DNA from: Rhynchopus sp. YZ270_cl-10
Taxonomy: Eukaryota; Euglenozoa; Diplonemea; Diplonemida; Diplonemidae
NCBI GenBank assembly: GCA_964035575.1
Contig: OZ037884.1
Span: 1,116,001-1,180,000, forward strand
Length of the DNA: 64,000 bases
Direction: 5' to 3'
Part shown: positions 45,631 to 58,077 of the stretch, piece by piece
How positions within the stretch are numbered: position 1 is the first letter of the stretch
Layout: each line of letters opens with the position of its first letter
Position numbers and translations under genes: made by a program
The notes under the pieces: model-generated
The model's input: the letters and a program-made list of their open reading frames with translations, nothing else
What the model was told of the DNA's origin: nothing
Database searches by the model: none

Positions 45631-46311
45631 TTCGGCCAAAAAATGCTGCTGAAAAAAATTTTCAGGTGAAAATTTTTCAGCCCCAAAACATGCCGCGATT
45701 GGCATTTCCGGGATCTGTCCGCGCTGTGGTGGGGTCAATTTGCCGAAATGGCCAAGTTCTTGGTTTTGGTCAAAATGAGTGTAAGGTAAAGGGGACAAGG
45801 TAAATCCCACAACCCAGATTTTCTCTCTCTGATGCTGAAACCATGGAAATGTGCAAAAACACCGGCATTTGCATTTCCGGAATCCGTCCGTTCTGTGGTG
45901 GGGTCAATTTGCCAAAATGGACAAGTTCTTGATTTTGGTCAAAACCCGTCAGTGTAAGGTAAAGGGGTCCAAGTGTTTGCCTGTAGAAGCACATGGTAGC
46001 AGGGGTTTAAGGGCCCCCCATTCGTGTACATTTTGCAAAAAAACGCGGGCATCTTGTATTTTTTATTTTGCCCGAAAACACCGGCATTTGCATTTCCTGA
46101 ATCCGCCGGTTCTGTGGTGGGGTCAATTTGCCGAAATGGACGAGTTTTTATAAATTTTGGTCAAAATCGTGTACGACCCCAGTGAAGAAAAAAATTTTCG
46201 AGGAAAAAAAAACCCCAAAATGTCCGCGTTTTCTGGAATTTCAGACCCCCCCCCCCTCCCCCCCCAAAAACGCGGACATTGTCCGCGTTTTTTGTTTTGA
46301 TGCCACCCCCA

Positions 46312-47316
46312 TGGCACTAGCTTTTTTATTTTTTTGGAAATCTCAGGGACTACGCTGTTGCCGACCCCTTTCTTTTTTTAAAACAACTTGTTGTCAATTC
46401 TAAAAAGATTGGAGGCAAGCGCTGCGGGGCAAACAAAAACGGATTGAAAAAAGACAGAAGCTTGCTTTTTGTTCTTTGAGGACTCAATTAACCACAACAG
46501 CCATACCTTTTTTGTTTTCCGGCTTTGTTTTCGGGGGAGGTGACTGGTAATCACGTTGTGGTCAGCGTTGGTAAGAGAGGTGTCATTCATTTACCTGCAA
46601 CGAAAGTCTTATGTTCATGGCACGTTGCCAACTCCATTGTGGACTGTGATTCCCTCTCGGCTCGGGTAATTGTTTGGTGTGCTTGCGTCCACTGAGGCGG
46701 TTTGCGCTTTTCTTCTAACTACCATTCTTTGAAAAAGGTGACTAAATCAATAAACCAAAGAATAACCTAATCAGACTAAAGCAAGAGACTGCCCTTTCCC
46801 AACTTTGTCTCTGATGAAAAAAAAAAAAAAATTCTGGAACAACTTTGCTCTTTTGCTTTAAAACCGGATGGAGATACCAATGGGTCACTTCGTCTTTCAA
46901 AACCACAACCACACCACACCACCCCACCAATCTTCGTTTTCTTTTTTAAAAACAAGGTTTTGCCAATCTGTGCAATCCAGTGTGTCAAATAACAGAGTGT
47001 TCTTATGTTTGGGTTGTCAGTGTTTCAAACCAAAGATCTTCCCCCCCTATTCTCTCTCCTTGGGATGGTTGGTACGAAAAGTGTAAAGATGGGGGGAAAA
47101 GACACCACCCTCCCCCACTTCCCCTCAATTCCACCCCATGTGTACCCAAAAAAAAAGACAAACAAAAAAAAAAAAATCATTTTGTGACAAATTCACGTCT
47201 TTTTTCTCACACATTCACTCCAGGCCATTTTTTTCTCAAAGCAACGAGGCTGAGGGTCATCTTATACACATTTCTTTTCCCTTTTTTTTGTTTCTCTCTT
47301 GGAGAATCTAGTAAAC
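46312..47316. other. intergenic upstream of the WD40 gene
   Basis: No gene is supported. Just before the WD40 gene, AAAGCAACGAGGCTGAGGG followed by TCATCTTATACAC (47237-47280) is a member of the CTAAGC hairpin family, here only about 40 bp from the start codon. Confidence 0.5.
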
Positions 47317-49913
47317 ATGGATGACCTCAATGATCTATCAAAGTTCAATATCCGCACTCTAAGGTCTACTGCTGGGGTGACCGTTATGAGGCGCTTTGAA
47401 GCCTATTCTGAGCGCAGCAAAAGCTGTCAATTCAACGCCAAAAAGGTTTTTAAGAAGACTATACACGCGGTGACTGCGATCAACCGACTGGACAAAACGC
47501 AGGCAAAACGTGCAGAACGGAATAGCAACGCGCTTCGGTCCGACTTTATGGTGATCACCGGCCATGAGAACGGTTTGCTCCGCATCCGCAACTTCGATAC
47601 TGGCGAGGTGGTGGGCACCTGCAGCCACTTCAACGGCTCATCCGTTTCGTGTCTTTGCGTGACAAACAGTTTCATCTACACCGCCGTCGAAGCAAATCAC
47701 CGTGCCTCCCACGCCTCTGACGATCACTCCGATGTATACGTATGGGATATGACCCGGCTCTCCTCTGTTTACATGGTGCTTTCAGGCCACTCCGACCGGG
47801 TGTCCGCCATCACCGTCACCCCCTGGAACGAACACCTCCTGGTCACCGGGTGTGTCGGGAAAACCATCATCATCTGGAACACTTTGCAGTCAAAGAAGCC
47901 GATCCACATTCTCGAAGGCCATCAGATGATGGTCAGGAAAATCTTGGTCACCAAAAGCCATATTCTCTCAGGCTCCACCGCTGGGATGATACGGGTCTGG
48001 AATTGGGAGGGTGAAGAACAGTCTTGTGTTGACGCACATCAAGGACCTATTCAGTACCTCTCATTTGGTCACCAACAGGACACTGTTCTGAGTGCATGCG
48101 GTGGTGGGATCATTAGGGAGACCAGCCTGAACCAGGAGGACGGCACCTTGCAGTCTCTGTGGTCTGCCAAGCCGACAAAGGGGCAGATTCTTGATGTAGC
48201 GTTTGACGCGCGGGTCGTAGTGTTCTCGACGGCAGAGAACGGCACCTTATACTTCTACAACAAAGAGAAGGGGTCAACGTTCACAGCGCAGCTCCACGAA
48301 AGCTCGGTTCGCTGCATCGAGCTTGACCCAACGCGGAGTGTGATGATCACTGGGTGTGATGATGGGGTCGTTTCGGTGTGGGATTTCGAACCAGTCTTTT
48401 CAGGACAACAACCCAAGCTTCTTCTGCAAAACCAGCCGCATACGAAGTCCGTGAACTTCATCCTGCAGGATACTGACCACAGAGGAAGATGGGAGCGGAT
48501 CTTCACATCCTCCGTGGACGCAACAATCCTCACTGTGGACTTCAACCTTACCCGGGGCGCGTACACAAAGGAGCTACGGTATCCGGTTCTCGAGCTTGCA
48601 GAAATCTCAAACACAGGATCGCTTTTGACCACCGACGGTGCTGAGGTCTCTGCATTCAACTCACACGAAATGAAACACAAAGGAGACAAAGATGAGACCG
48701 CACTCAATGAGACCGACTCCTTTGTCAGCGGCCTCTTTGAACAGGCACACAAAGACACCATCACAGGCATTGAATTTAGCGAGGAAACCATGAAGGTGAT
48801 CACCGTCGGCCTCGATGCTGTGATGGCGACCTATTCTGTCACGCTTTTTGACGAACAAAAATTCCGCTATGAAGAGCTCGTTGCGCGCGACGCTGTCTAC
48901 GAGCTGCGTGGCGCCGCAATGTGCTTATCACACCCCTTCGGGGAAATCGTTGCTGTCGGCTCCTCGAAGACGGCACGTGGCATAGTAGAACTCTTCAACT
49001 TTGTGACAGGCGAGGCGGTGCTGCATTTCTCTACAGGCGCCTCACCAAAGAAGGTCTCACTCCTTGGTGAAGAGAGTACTGGTGTGACGCACATCGTTGT
49101 AGAGTCTATTACTGGAGAGATCTGCTTGTATGATGTAGGTGGGGACAACATTGCCGTCATTGCAAGCTCATCGGGTTGTCCTGTCCCACCTCAGTCTTCT
49201 ACTCCTACCGTTTCTTCGATGGTGTCGGGCCTCCCATCTCATTCCTTCTGGATGGATGCGTCCTTCTCTCCTGCTAGGGGTATGGTGATATCGCACCAAG
49301 ATGAGGTTATCAAGGAGACCCGTATCGTCCTCTCAGGGTCGCATGATTTTCATGAAACCAAAACCTCCTTTGTGAGCAAAGTGCGCGGGCATGTGACCTG
49401 CTGTACGCTGCTTGGGCAGGCAGGGATGCACTGCATAGTTGGGTCGAACCAAGGGGTTTTCTATATTCTGGACCGTGCAGGGAAGTTACGGTATACTATT
49501 GGCTGGGATGGTGGGACGGTAGGTGAGCAAGAGGCCAGTGTACCGGCACACAGGATGAAGAGACGGGAGTCGTACTGCGATATCAAAGACGAGGCTGCGA
49601 AAGTGACCAAGGTGGCAACCTGTGTCGATGCAAACGCAGATGGTCGCTACGCAGTCATGGGCTTCTCAGACGGGGTCGTGATAGTATGGGATACCGCGCA
49701 TGCCCGCGTGTTGCAACGGTTCTTCGCACACCCTACAGCAGTGTTAAAGCTGAAGCTCCTCCCAGAGCGGAAAAGGATCGTCTCCATCAGCAAAACTCTG
49801 ATACGTATGTAAAGAGCTAAAAACTCAAAACCATTATTTTTTTCAAAATTCTCCCCTTTTTTTCAGGATACGACAAACTGCACAACCGTGACGACAGAAT
49901 GGTGGATGAATGA
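47317..49913 (+). CDS. WD40-repeat protein, 2 exons
   Basis: Exons 47317-49804 and 49867-49913 (62-nt intron, GTATGT...TTCAG, phase 1) give 844 residues. The second exon adds only the last 16 codons (ending RYDKLHNRDDRMVDE). At least a dozen WD-type blades are visible, for example VTGCVGKTIIIWNT, LSGSTAGMIRVWNW, ITGCDDGVVSVWDF and VMGFSDGVVIVWDT, enough for two beta-propellers separated by a more variable region near residues 440-560. No catalytic or other domain is seen. The arrangement is like large WD40 scaffolds (for instance of ciliary, trafficking or ribosome-assembly complexes), but I cannot name the orthologue. The ATG at 47317 is chosen; the open frame upstream has only a TTG. Confidence 0.9.
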
Positions 49914-50708
49914 GAAGGAGGAAAATGAATGAGGGAAAAATATTTGCAACCCCCTTCAAAAAATGTTGTGCCATTTGAGAAGCCGGTCGTGATTGGTGAA
50001 AAAACAAAAACAAAAACAAAATTACACAAATCTGTGCTGTATGGGTTGTGAAACACATCTTGGCCCTCCAGTACACCATACATTGACCACGTGCTCTTTC
50101 TGTTCAGAAACCCCCTAAACATTTTTTTAAAGCATTTTCCTGAAACCCTTCCTTCGGGAAAAGGGCAATGGGGGGTTTTTTTATTTTCCGATAGCAATTA
50201 CTTGTTATTTTTAGTGAAAGCGTACCTTCCGGACTGCACAAATCACTACCCCTTCAGGGTGTTGTAAAACTCCCTGAGGGGCCTTCTATTTGAAAACCAT
50301 CAATGCCTTCTTTCTTAGCCCACCACTTTGAGGGAAAAAATAGGATTTTCAAACATTCGGAAAACATGCCCTCAGAACTTATCTGTCGTGTCCGGTGAAA
50401 CAGAAACACTTTCGCTCGCGCAAAGCTGCCTTTTGTAACCTAAGTAAATTGAACCAAAACATAAACTCTGTTATTTCAGGTGACTTTTAGTCACTAAGCA
50501 CAGCTTTTTTCATTTTACCAAACATTTTTCATTGTTCCTTTTTCTTCCCCTCCCTCTTTTACACCTCTGATTTACACTCTCGAAAAAAAAAGGGCGTTTT
50601 TTTTAGATCCTTTTTTCCTTTTCCCTCTCTCATACATATTGTATTCCTACAGGGGGAGGGTGTTCCTTGGGAAGGGTTGTTGATAAAAGGGAGGACAACA
50701 CAAAAAAA
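49914..50708. other. intergenic with a small 3' hairpin
   Basis: No gene is supported. CCCCTTCAGGG and CCCTGAGGGG at about 50248-50282 form a small hairpin 3' of the WD40 gene. CACTAAGCACAGC at about 50493 is a partial CTAAGC module about 215 bp before the next gene. Confidence 0.5.
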
Positions 50709-53557
50709 ATGCCACCGCCACCTCCACCAGGTGGTGGCCCTCCTCCACCTCCTGGGAAGGGTGGGCCCCCTCCTCCGCCTCCTCCTCCGGTGAAGGGGAA
50801 GGCAGCACCGCCACCACCGCCGGGGGGGAAGGCGGCGTCACCAGCGGCACCGCCGCCACCAGCTCCGGGGGGGAAGGCAGCTGCTCCGCCTCCGCCTCCT
50901 CCACCGGGGAAGACTGCACCTCCGCCGACACCACCGACACCAGGGAAGGGGGGTCCGGCACCTCCACCACCACCATCCGGTAAGGCGAAGGTCGCACCAC
51001 CACCACCCCCGGGGGGTAAGGCGCCTGCTCCCCCCTCCCCAGCCGCACCACCTCCACCAGCAGCGAAGGCGCCTGCAAAAGGGGCGCCACCACCACCTCC
51101 AGGGAAGGCGGCATCGCCTCCTCCTCCACCGGGGGGGAAGGCGGCATCGCCAGCCGCACCGCCGCCGCCAGCGGGGAAGGCTGCACCACCGCCACCATCT
51201 CCAGGGGCACCACCACCGCCTCCAGGGAAGGCTGCATCGCCAGCAGCACCGCCACCACCAGCGGGGAAGGCGGCGGCGAAGGGGGCACCGCCGCCGCCGT
51301 CGCCAGGAGGGGGAGGAGCTGCGCCGCCACCGCCCCCTCCAGGGAAGGCTGCAGTAGCGTCGCCTCCGGCAGCTCCGGCAGCCCCAGCGAAGGTGGCGCC
51401 GCCCGCACCAAAGGCAGCACCTCCACCACCAGAGAAGGTGGAGGCAAGGTCGCCTCCACCACCGTCTCCGAAGGTCGCACCGCCGCCGCCCGCAAAGGTT
51501 GCACCACCAGCGCCAGTAGTACCGAAGGCAGCACCGCCGCCACCAGAGAAGGTGGAGGCAGTAGCGCCTGTAGCGGCAAAGGCAATGCCCGCGCCGCCTG
51601 TGCCTGCAGCGGCCAAGGCTGTGGTGAAGCCGTCGGCAGTGGTGCAGCAGCGTCTGCCCACGCCGCATTCGCCTGACGACGAGGAGATCTCCGCACTCCT
51701 TGCAGCAGCTGCTCCCGTGTCGCCCCTCAGGGTGTCCCCAAAGTCGAGCTTCAAGGGGAAGAAGGTATGCGCCATTTTTGCCAACGAAATTCCATTTTTT
51801 TTTTGACACAGGATGTACCGCCCCCTCCAGCGAAGCCCCCAGCCAAACCGTACACCCCACGAGCAGGTGGTGGCGTCAAGGTCGTCCCTAAGGGCTCTGA
51901 GGTATAGCAGCTTTCCCCCTTTGTTCATCCCCTCTCTTCATGTTTTCCTTCCCCATCACACTCCATAACATTTTTTCCACCTAGCACTTCATCTTCTACT
52001 CAACATTTTACTTCTGATCAACACACAACTACATAGTGTTTCAACCCTTTTCTTTTGATTCCACAACACACACCCCCACAGCCCTCCAGCCCACGCAACG
52101 CCTCCGACAAACGCATCATGGCGGAGCCTTCCCAACCCTCACCACTCCGCGTCAATGCACCACCCCGCGACATGTCACCCCCTGCTGCCATCAAGCCCAA
52201 GGCACGCACTGCACAGGCCTCTTCTGTTGTCTCTGCATTCCTCCCACCTGACGACACTTGGGTGCTCGACACGGACCCCCGCAACGACCCTGCACGCATG
52301 CTCCGCCTCATGGAACAGGAACGCGAAACCGCCGTCATGCGTGCAGAGAAGGAGCAACTCCTCCGCCTCTCCGCCACCACCAAGCCGCCACCCGACACAG
52401 CACCACCACCCCCTGCAGCACCCGAAGACCCCATCGAGCAGGCCCGCGCAGAATACGAAAGCGTTGCCCGCGAGCTCCTCTACCTGAAGCGCGCGCTCGC
52501 CATGGCAGAGGCACAGTTTTCAGACTCCCCAATAGACTCTTTAGAAGCCTGCATGTCAAGAGTCGGCGAATTAGAAGAAAAACTGTCAGTATTGGACCGC
52601 CTCCGCTCCTTGAGGATGGAGGAATATGTGAGCACCCATGTCGAGCAGGCGTTGGAGCTGCATAAGGCGTCCAAGAAGCGAGCGAAGAAGCTGCAAAAGG
52701 CGGAGGTGGCGGCGGTGCAGCAGTACCAGGCACCGCAGGAGAGCGTGCAGATGATGCAGTACAATACAACGCTCAGCCCACGGCCGCATTCAGAGCTGAA
52801 CCATCATATCGGGTCGGCGTACGAAGGAGGTGGGTCCACGATGCTTGAAGTTGTCGTGGCTTTGGCACACCCTCAAGAGCGGATCGGCATAAAATGGACC
52901 GGAGACTGCCGAAAAGGGCGGGTGAAAGTGCAAAGCGTTGAACCCGACACTGCAGGGGCCAGAGCAGGGGTGGTCGAAGGGTGGCGTCTAATGAGCATCA
53001 ACAGCACTCCCATGCAGACCCAGCATGACATTAAGTTTGGGATAGCGCAGCTGCGTGCGCAGGGTGTGGCGTCGTTCTTTTTTAAGCGGAAGCTGCCGAG
53101 AGACAAACAGTTGATGACCAATGAAGAACGTTCTCTACGCAAAGAACATAAACAGCAGGTCAAAGCACTTCGCGTAGAGGCTTCTCGGCTGAGGGACGTA
53201 TGGGACACCCAGGTCGCACCACTGCGGAGTAGCGTGCCGCATCCAAGCATACAGCAGCAACAGCAGAGCCTTGGTGCCGCGGTCAGCTTCGCGCACGCCC
53301 CCTCCGCCGCGTATCAGTTCCCAGTAGGGGCAGGAAGGCCTGCGCTTTCCTCAGAGGCGTTTACGAGGTGGCAGCAGCAGCGTGGTGGTGGTGGTGGAGG
53401 GGGTGGTGGCGGTCTGGTGTCGCGCAGGGAGCTGCAGCAGCAGAGACGTGCGCAAGGGGGTGGTGACCGACGTGGAGGAGGTGCAGGTGGCAGCGTGCAG
53501 CACCCAAGGTACAACGCGTACATGCCTGCGCAGCATTGGGTGGATGATACGTTTTAG
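50709..53557 (+). CDS. proline-rich, coiled-coil and PDZ-domain protein, 3 exons
   Basis: Exons 50709-51764, 51812-51901 and 52082-53557, all joined in phase 0 with GTAT donors and CACAG acceptors, give 873 residues. Residues 1 to about 330 are almost wholly proline-rich (PPPPPPGGG, PPPPGKAAP repeats), the sort of tract that binds profilin, SH3 or WW partners. A short helical, probably coiled-coil region follows (about 470-600). Then comes a PDZ-like domain at about 631-720 (IGIKWTGDCRKGRVKVQSV, AGARAGVVEGWRLMSINS), and a basic, Gln/Gly-rich tail with a nine-glycine run. The likely role is a cytoskeletal or membrane scaffold. The second intron is inferred: if unused, exon 2 would end at the TAG at 51905 and the rest would be a separate gene starting near 52118. 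The in-phase join favours one gene. Confidence 0.75.
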
Positions 53558-54201
53558 AGAGGGGGGTGTGATGTGATGTTGGGTTGTGCAGTGTGGACTA
53601 AAGTTGGATAGTGGGGTTTGTTAGGGGTTTTGGGCCAGAATGGCACCCCGATGATGTCCATAGCAATTTTAGAAAAGCTCCGAAACCGTTTTGCGTTCCG
53701 GTAGTTATTGTAAGGTTTTCTAGTGGGTTTGTATGATGTTGTTTGATTGTATCTCTCCATGTTTATTTTATCTAGGCCTTTTTTAATTATAGAAACAAAG
53801 TGCAAAAAAAAATGTGACGATAGCAACAAAATGAACCCCGCATTCTCTCCTCCGAGAAATTTCTTGCGTTGTTTTGCACTTTCAACGTCTTTTTTTTATA
53901 TTGCTTTTTTGCCAAATTAGTTTTGCCCCTTATGTTTCAGATCACTAAGAGCTGAGCGCAAGACTTAGGATCACATTACCTGTCTCTATTTTCTCTCTTT
54001 TTTTTGTACCAATCCAATGCTATATTTTTTCATTTTTTCTTTTCTGTATCTTCCCCCCCCCTTTATACCTCCCCCCCCTCTTGTGTTAAGACAAAGCAAA
54101 AGACCTCCACAGTTTCTCCTTATTCACCAATTCCCACCTACTTCACTCCACTCTTTCCAGACAAAAAACCCCCCTCCCTTCTCCCTTCTCCTCCCTACAA
54201 A
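53558..54201. other. intergenic with CTAAG hairpin module
   Basis: No gene is supported. TTTTGCACTTTCAACGTC-T8 at about 53872 and CACTAAGAGCTGAGCGCAAG followed by ACTTAGGATCACATTA (53943-53985) are members of the upstream module families. The second lies about 220 bp before the ALG3 start. Confidence 0.5.
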
Positions 54202-55568
54202 ATGGGAGCTACCGATATGTTGGTAAAGCTGCTATGGAACTGGAAGCTGATGATCTTTGCTGCGCTTGCAGGGGAGGTTGTTTTGAATGTTCTTCTCATC
54301 CAACGCGTGTCGTACACGGAGATTGACTGGCAGGCGTACATGGACGAGGTGCGCCCCGTGGTCGAGGAGGGGGAGGCGAACTACTCGCTGCTCCGTGGTA
54401 CTACGGGGCCTTTGGTGTACCCTGGGGGTTTTGTCGTGCTGTACTCAGGGCTGTATAAGGTGACGGAGGGGGCGGTGCGGATGGCGCAGTATCTGCATGT
54501 CTGGTTTTATGTGGCGCTGCTTGCAGTGGTGGTGTCGGTGTATAGAAGGAGTCCGCCGTCGAAGGAGTATGCCCCGGTGCTGCTGGCGGTGTTGTGTATG
54601 AGCAAGCGGGTGCACTCCATCTTTGTGCTCCGGATGTTCAACGACGGCCCCGCCATGCTGTTTCTGTGGATGGCGTTCTGGCTGTTCCAGCGTGACAGGA
54701 TGGCGGCAGGGTGTCTGCTGTTCTCCGTCTCGCTGTCCATCAAGATGAACGCTCTTCTCGTGCTCCCCGCAGTGCTTCTTGTGTTGGTGGTGCACCGAGG
54801 CATCCCCAAAGCAATCCTCTATCTAGGTGCCTGCGTGGTATTTCAAGTGTTGATAGGACTGCCCTTTATTATGTATGATTCAGGCGCGTATTTTGGTGCA
54901 GCATTTAATTTTTCGCGGATTTTTAAGCAGAAGTGGAGTGTGAACTTTAAATGGGTGCCGTGCGAGCACTTGGGGGAGCGGGAGACGCTGCTGGAGGATT
55001 GTGAAGGGGTGTTCACGAGCAATGAGTTTGGGAAGGGGCTGCTAGCGGCGCAGTTGGTGGTGCTGTCGCTGTTTGCGCTGAGGTGGGTCGGGCAGGTGGG
55101 CGGCCCGCTGGCGCTGCTTCGTGTGGGCGAGACCCCCAAGCTGCGCTTCTCGGCACACCAAATCACAACGATATTCGTGACCTGTCAGTTCGTGGGAGTC
55201 GCCTTCGCACGCTCCCTGCACTTCCAGTTCTATATCTGGTACTTCCACTCAGTCCACTTCCTGGTCATGTCGCTGCACAGAACGCCACTCCTCATGAAGC
55301 TCCTTCTTCTCTTGGCAGTAGAGATTGCATGGAACCCTTGGGAAGGCGAGTCGTCGACGGTATGTAAAGGGGGAAGGGGGAGGGGAGGGTCAAAAAGAGA
55401 GGAAGAGAGGAGTTCATAACTTTCCCGAATTTTTCAATGATGTCAAACAAAAAACCAACCAACCCTATACAGAGAGAGTCGTCCATGCTCCTGACAGGGG
55501 CGCACGTAGTGATCCTGTTGCTGATGTTCGTTGACGCACAGCCAACAAAGAAGGTTAAAGACGAATAG
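54202..55568 (+). CDS. ALG3: ALG3-type dolichyl-P-Man:Man5GlcNAc2-PP-dolichol alpha-1,3-mannosyltransferase, 2 exons
   Basis: Exons 54202-55359 and 55473-55568 (113-nt intron, phase 0) give 417 residues, close to the 440-460 usual for ALG3. Family blocks are clear: YTEIDWQAYMDEV in the first luminal loop, RGTTGPLVYPGG, LRMFNDGPAML, and the FSRIFKQKWSVNFKWV and FYIWYFHS regions, among about ten hydrophobic membrane segments. The second exon adds a last membrane helix and a lysine-rich tail (KKVKDE). The enzyme sits in the ER membrane and adds the first dolichol-phosphate-mannose-dependent mannose to the lipid-linked N-glycan precursor. Its presence means this organism builds glycans beyond Man5. 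An upstream frame opening at 54004 is T/C-rich leader, so the ATG at 54202 is preferred. Confidence 0.95.
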
Positions 55569-56204
55569 AAAAGAGTGAACAAAGATGCACAAAATAAAAG
55601 GGGCAAATTGTGTGTACGTTTGGAGGACAACTTCCTCTCCCCGCCGACTCCATTTTCTTGGAGCTTCCAGGATTTGTAGTGCATACTCCGTTCCCTCAAA
55701 AGGATGGTTAAAAAAAGTTTTCGAATAAAAATGAACCGTGCACACAACTGGGGAGTTGGTATTTGGGCGCAACCATCCTTTCGGTAAGCTGCGTGCCTTC
55801 TTTTCAACAGGAGAGGCTTAGGTTCTCATCTGACAAACGTTTCTCTCTCTTTTACGCGTCTAGAAGTAGCGTGTATTGCACCAACGCAGTTCACACTGTT
55901 TTCTGGGGGGAAAAGGGAGAAACAAAACCACTGTGCAGAACGTTATCCTCCCCCCGAAATGAAACAACGAGGTCTTTCTATGTAACGGGTCTACTGATTC
56001 CCTTCACCCATATTTTTCGTTCACCTCTCTACCATTGGTGTGATTTAGCACTGCCTCACTCATTGGTTTTCGAAGTCAGCTGTTGTGTCCTATCCTCACG
56101 GCATAGTGTCCCCCTCTCAGGGAATTTTAGCAGTGCTTTATTCATTGAGATTTCTTATATCATCCACCCAACTTCAGGTCAGTTAGTACACTAAATATAA
56201 CACG
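55569..56204. other. intergenic between ALG3 and BRX1
   Basis: No gene is supported. GGAGAGGCTTAGGTTCTCATC at about 55810 is a partial copy of the CTAAGC module, about 390 bp before BRX1. The last 150 bp has no clear TATA element. Confidence 0.45.
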
Positions 56205-57156
56205 ATGGACGCGGAACAACAACCGGATGTGAAAGCGATGATCGGAGACATCAGCATCAGCGCAACGAAGAGCAAGGTGAAGGCGTCGAATAAGCAGAAG
56301 TGCCTTGTCTTTGCGGGGCGTGGCATCTCACGCAAGGAGCGCCACTTCCTCATGGACATCAGACAGCTCATGCCGCACCACAAGCCTGAGTCCAAGCTTG
56401 ACGAGAAGAAGCGCCTCTCCGAAACCATCCCCGAGCTCTGCGAGCTCAAGGGCTGCAACACCACTGTCTTCCTCGAGAACCGCAAGAGGAAGGATTTGTA
56501 CATGTGGATTTCGCAGGTCCCGAACGGCCCGAGCGCGAAGTTCCTTGTGAGCAATCTGCACACAATGGATGAGCTCAAGATGCCTGGTAACTGCCTGCGT
56601 GGATCGCGTCCTGTGCTTTCCTTCGACAATGCGTTCTCGGTGCAGCCGGAGCTTCAGGTGCTGCGTGCGCTGTTGACACAGACGTTCGGGACCCCTCGTC
56701 ACCACCCCAACAGCAAGCCCTTCGTGGACCACGTGTTCTGCTTCTTCTACGTGAAGGGTCGGATAGCCTTCCGCAACTACCAGATCGTGGAGGAGAAGGA
56801 GGCGTCCTCGAAGAAGGTGAACCGCAGCCTCATGGAGATCGGGCCACGCTTCACCATGCAGCCCATCCGCATCCTCAACGGCACCTTCGAGGGGCAGACC
56901 GTGTGGAAGAACGAGGAGTTCGTCACACCCAACAAGGTATGTCAAGGTTCTTTCACAAATGTTTTCCTCATTTTGTGTTCTCATACATTGTGTCACAAAC
57001 TAAAAAAACCCCCACACACCACAGCTCCGTGCCAACACACGCGCAAAGGCAACATCGTACGTCGAGAAGAAGCGTGCCATCAGAAAGCGTGCCGTGTTCG
57101 TCGGAGGCGACGGCGCAGCACCAGAGAAAACCCCTGTGCAAAAGGTTTTCCAGTAG
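56205..57156 (+). CDS. BRX1: ribosome biogenesis protein BRX1 (Brix domain), 2 exons
   Basis: Exons 56205-56936 and 57025-57156 (88-nt intron, phase 0) give 287 residues, matching yeast BRX1 in length. The Brix domain spans about 30-230, with near-diagnostic strings CLVFAGRGISRKERHFLMD, LYMWISQVPNGPSAKFLV, NLHTMDELKMPGNCLRGSRP, TPRHHPNSKPFVDHVF and EIGPRF. The protein acts in the nucleolus in assembly of the large ribosomal subunit, binding 27S pre-rRNA with EBP2 and RPF-family partners. The C-terminus is basic (VEKKRAIRKRA). No lesion or unusual feature. Confidence 0.96.
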
Positions 57157-57670
57157 TTTCTTTTTGGTTGCGGGGCATATTTTTTTGGGGCCTTTTCTTC
57201 CGTTCTTTGATATTTTTTTGGGGTTCTTTTACGAATTGAGAGGAGGAAGAGTGGGAAATGAGGGGGTTCCACACACACACGACACCCTGTTTTCTCTCCA
57301 AGAAAACCAACGAAAAGAATAAAAAGGGGAAGAAAACTCATCAAAGAGAATCAGTCATGTTTTTTTTTTATTGGGGGGTGTGAAGGATCATAGCGCCCGC
57401 TACTACCCCCCCCCCACTTTTGGGTTTGGGCGCGCGGCTTGTTTTGGGTATATTTTTTTTTGGGGCACGTTCCGTTTCAATCAAAGCTTTTTTTTGGGTT
57501 TCTTTTTTGTCAAGGTGCAAAAAACCCTCCCCTCTCATGCAGTTCTTTTCTGTGAAGGTATACTGATTTTTTTTTTGTGCTTCAATTTTTTTCTGGTGTT
57601 TTTTTGTCACAAAAAAAAAAAAAAATAGTAACGCTCTCCCATACCCTCCCACTTTGTTGCCTGAACTATC
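57157..57670. other. 3' flank of BRX1, homopolymer-rich
   Basis: No gene is supported. Many T-runs and TTTTTTTGGGG motifs, some repeated (TTTTTTTTGGGGCACG, TTTTTTTGGGGCCTTT). Confidence 0.5.
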
Positions 57671-57893
57671 TTTGGGTGATCTATGAACGGAGAGAGATTT
57701 TTTTTAGGTCACCTCATGAAGGAGGAAATAGAAACAACGCACTTTGAACACAACCTCTCCCATGGGTTTTATCGTGTGATGAGTGTTAAGCTTCTATTTG
57801 TAGCTCTCAGCAAGCTCTGACAGACTCGCAGACTCTCAGAAGCTCTCACACAGCCTGTTACGTCTCTCACGGAGACGATCATAGATCACCCAA
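57671..57893. mobile_element. 223-bp MITE-like inverted repeat element
   Basis: TTGGGTGATCTATGA at the left and its reverse complement at the right, with GGAGAGAG / CTCTCAC subterminal motifs. ATCTATGAACGGGGAGAGATTT at 14838 is a related end within the element at 14564. No clear target duplication. Confidence 0.6.
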
Positions 57894-58077
57894 TCTTCTC
57901 CATCTCTTCTTCCCCCACTCAAACATGTCTCTGATATCTGTACACACATCCCCCTCCTCAGTTACACCTTACACCCTACCTTTCCGGATATTGCTAGTTA
58001 GACGCACCATCTTCACGCCCTGCTTTTTTCCATCGCTGTCCCTCTATCCTTTCAGTACCTTCCCCTCTACCCTTCTC

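Larger units (their letters stand above)
43856..46311. mobile_element. 2.4 kb inverted-repeat element, copy B
   Basis: Same ends and hairpin as copy A (GGGTGGCATCAAAAC...). Outside the nested insertion it is almost identical to copy A over about 0.8 kb, so the two were active or duplicated recently. It carries its own nested insertion at 44137-45630 in place of the one in copy A. Confidence 0.75.

Noticed and set aside
47299-47316. Earlier start for the WD40 gene
   Set aside because: The codon at 47299 is TTG; the first ATG in frame is 47317. The same applies to 59609 against 59618 in the TFIIIC gene.
50630-51928. Long Gly/Ala-rich minus-strand frame and other frames over the proline-rich exon
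   Set aside because: Antisense of CCN proline codons gives glycine-rich frames; the + strand frame splices into a PDZ protein.
54004-54201. N-terminal extension of ALG3
   Set aside because: T/C-rich leader translation (poly-Phe/Pro) lacks family similarity; the family begins just after 54202.
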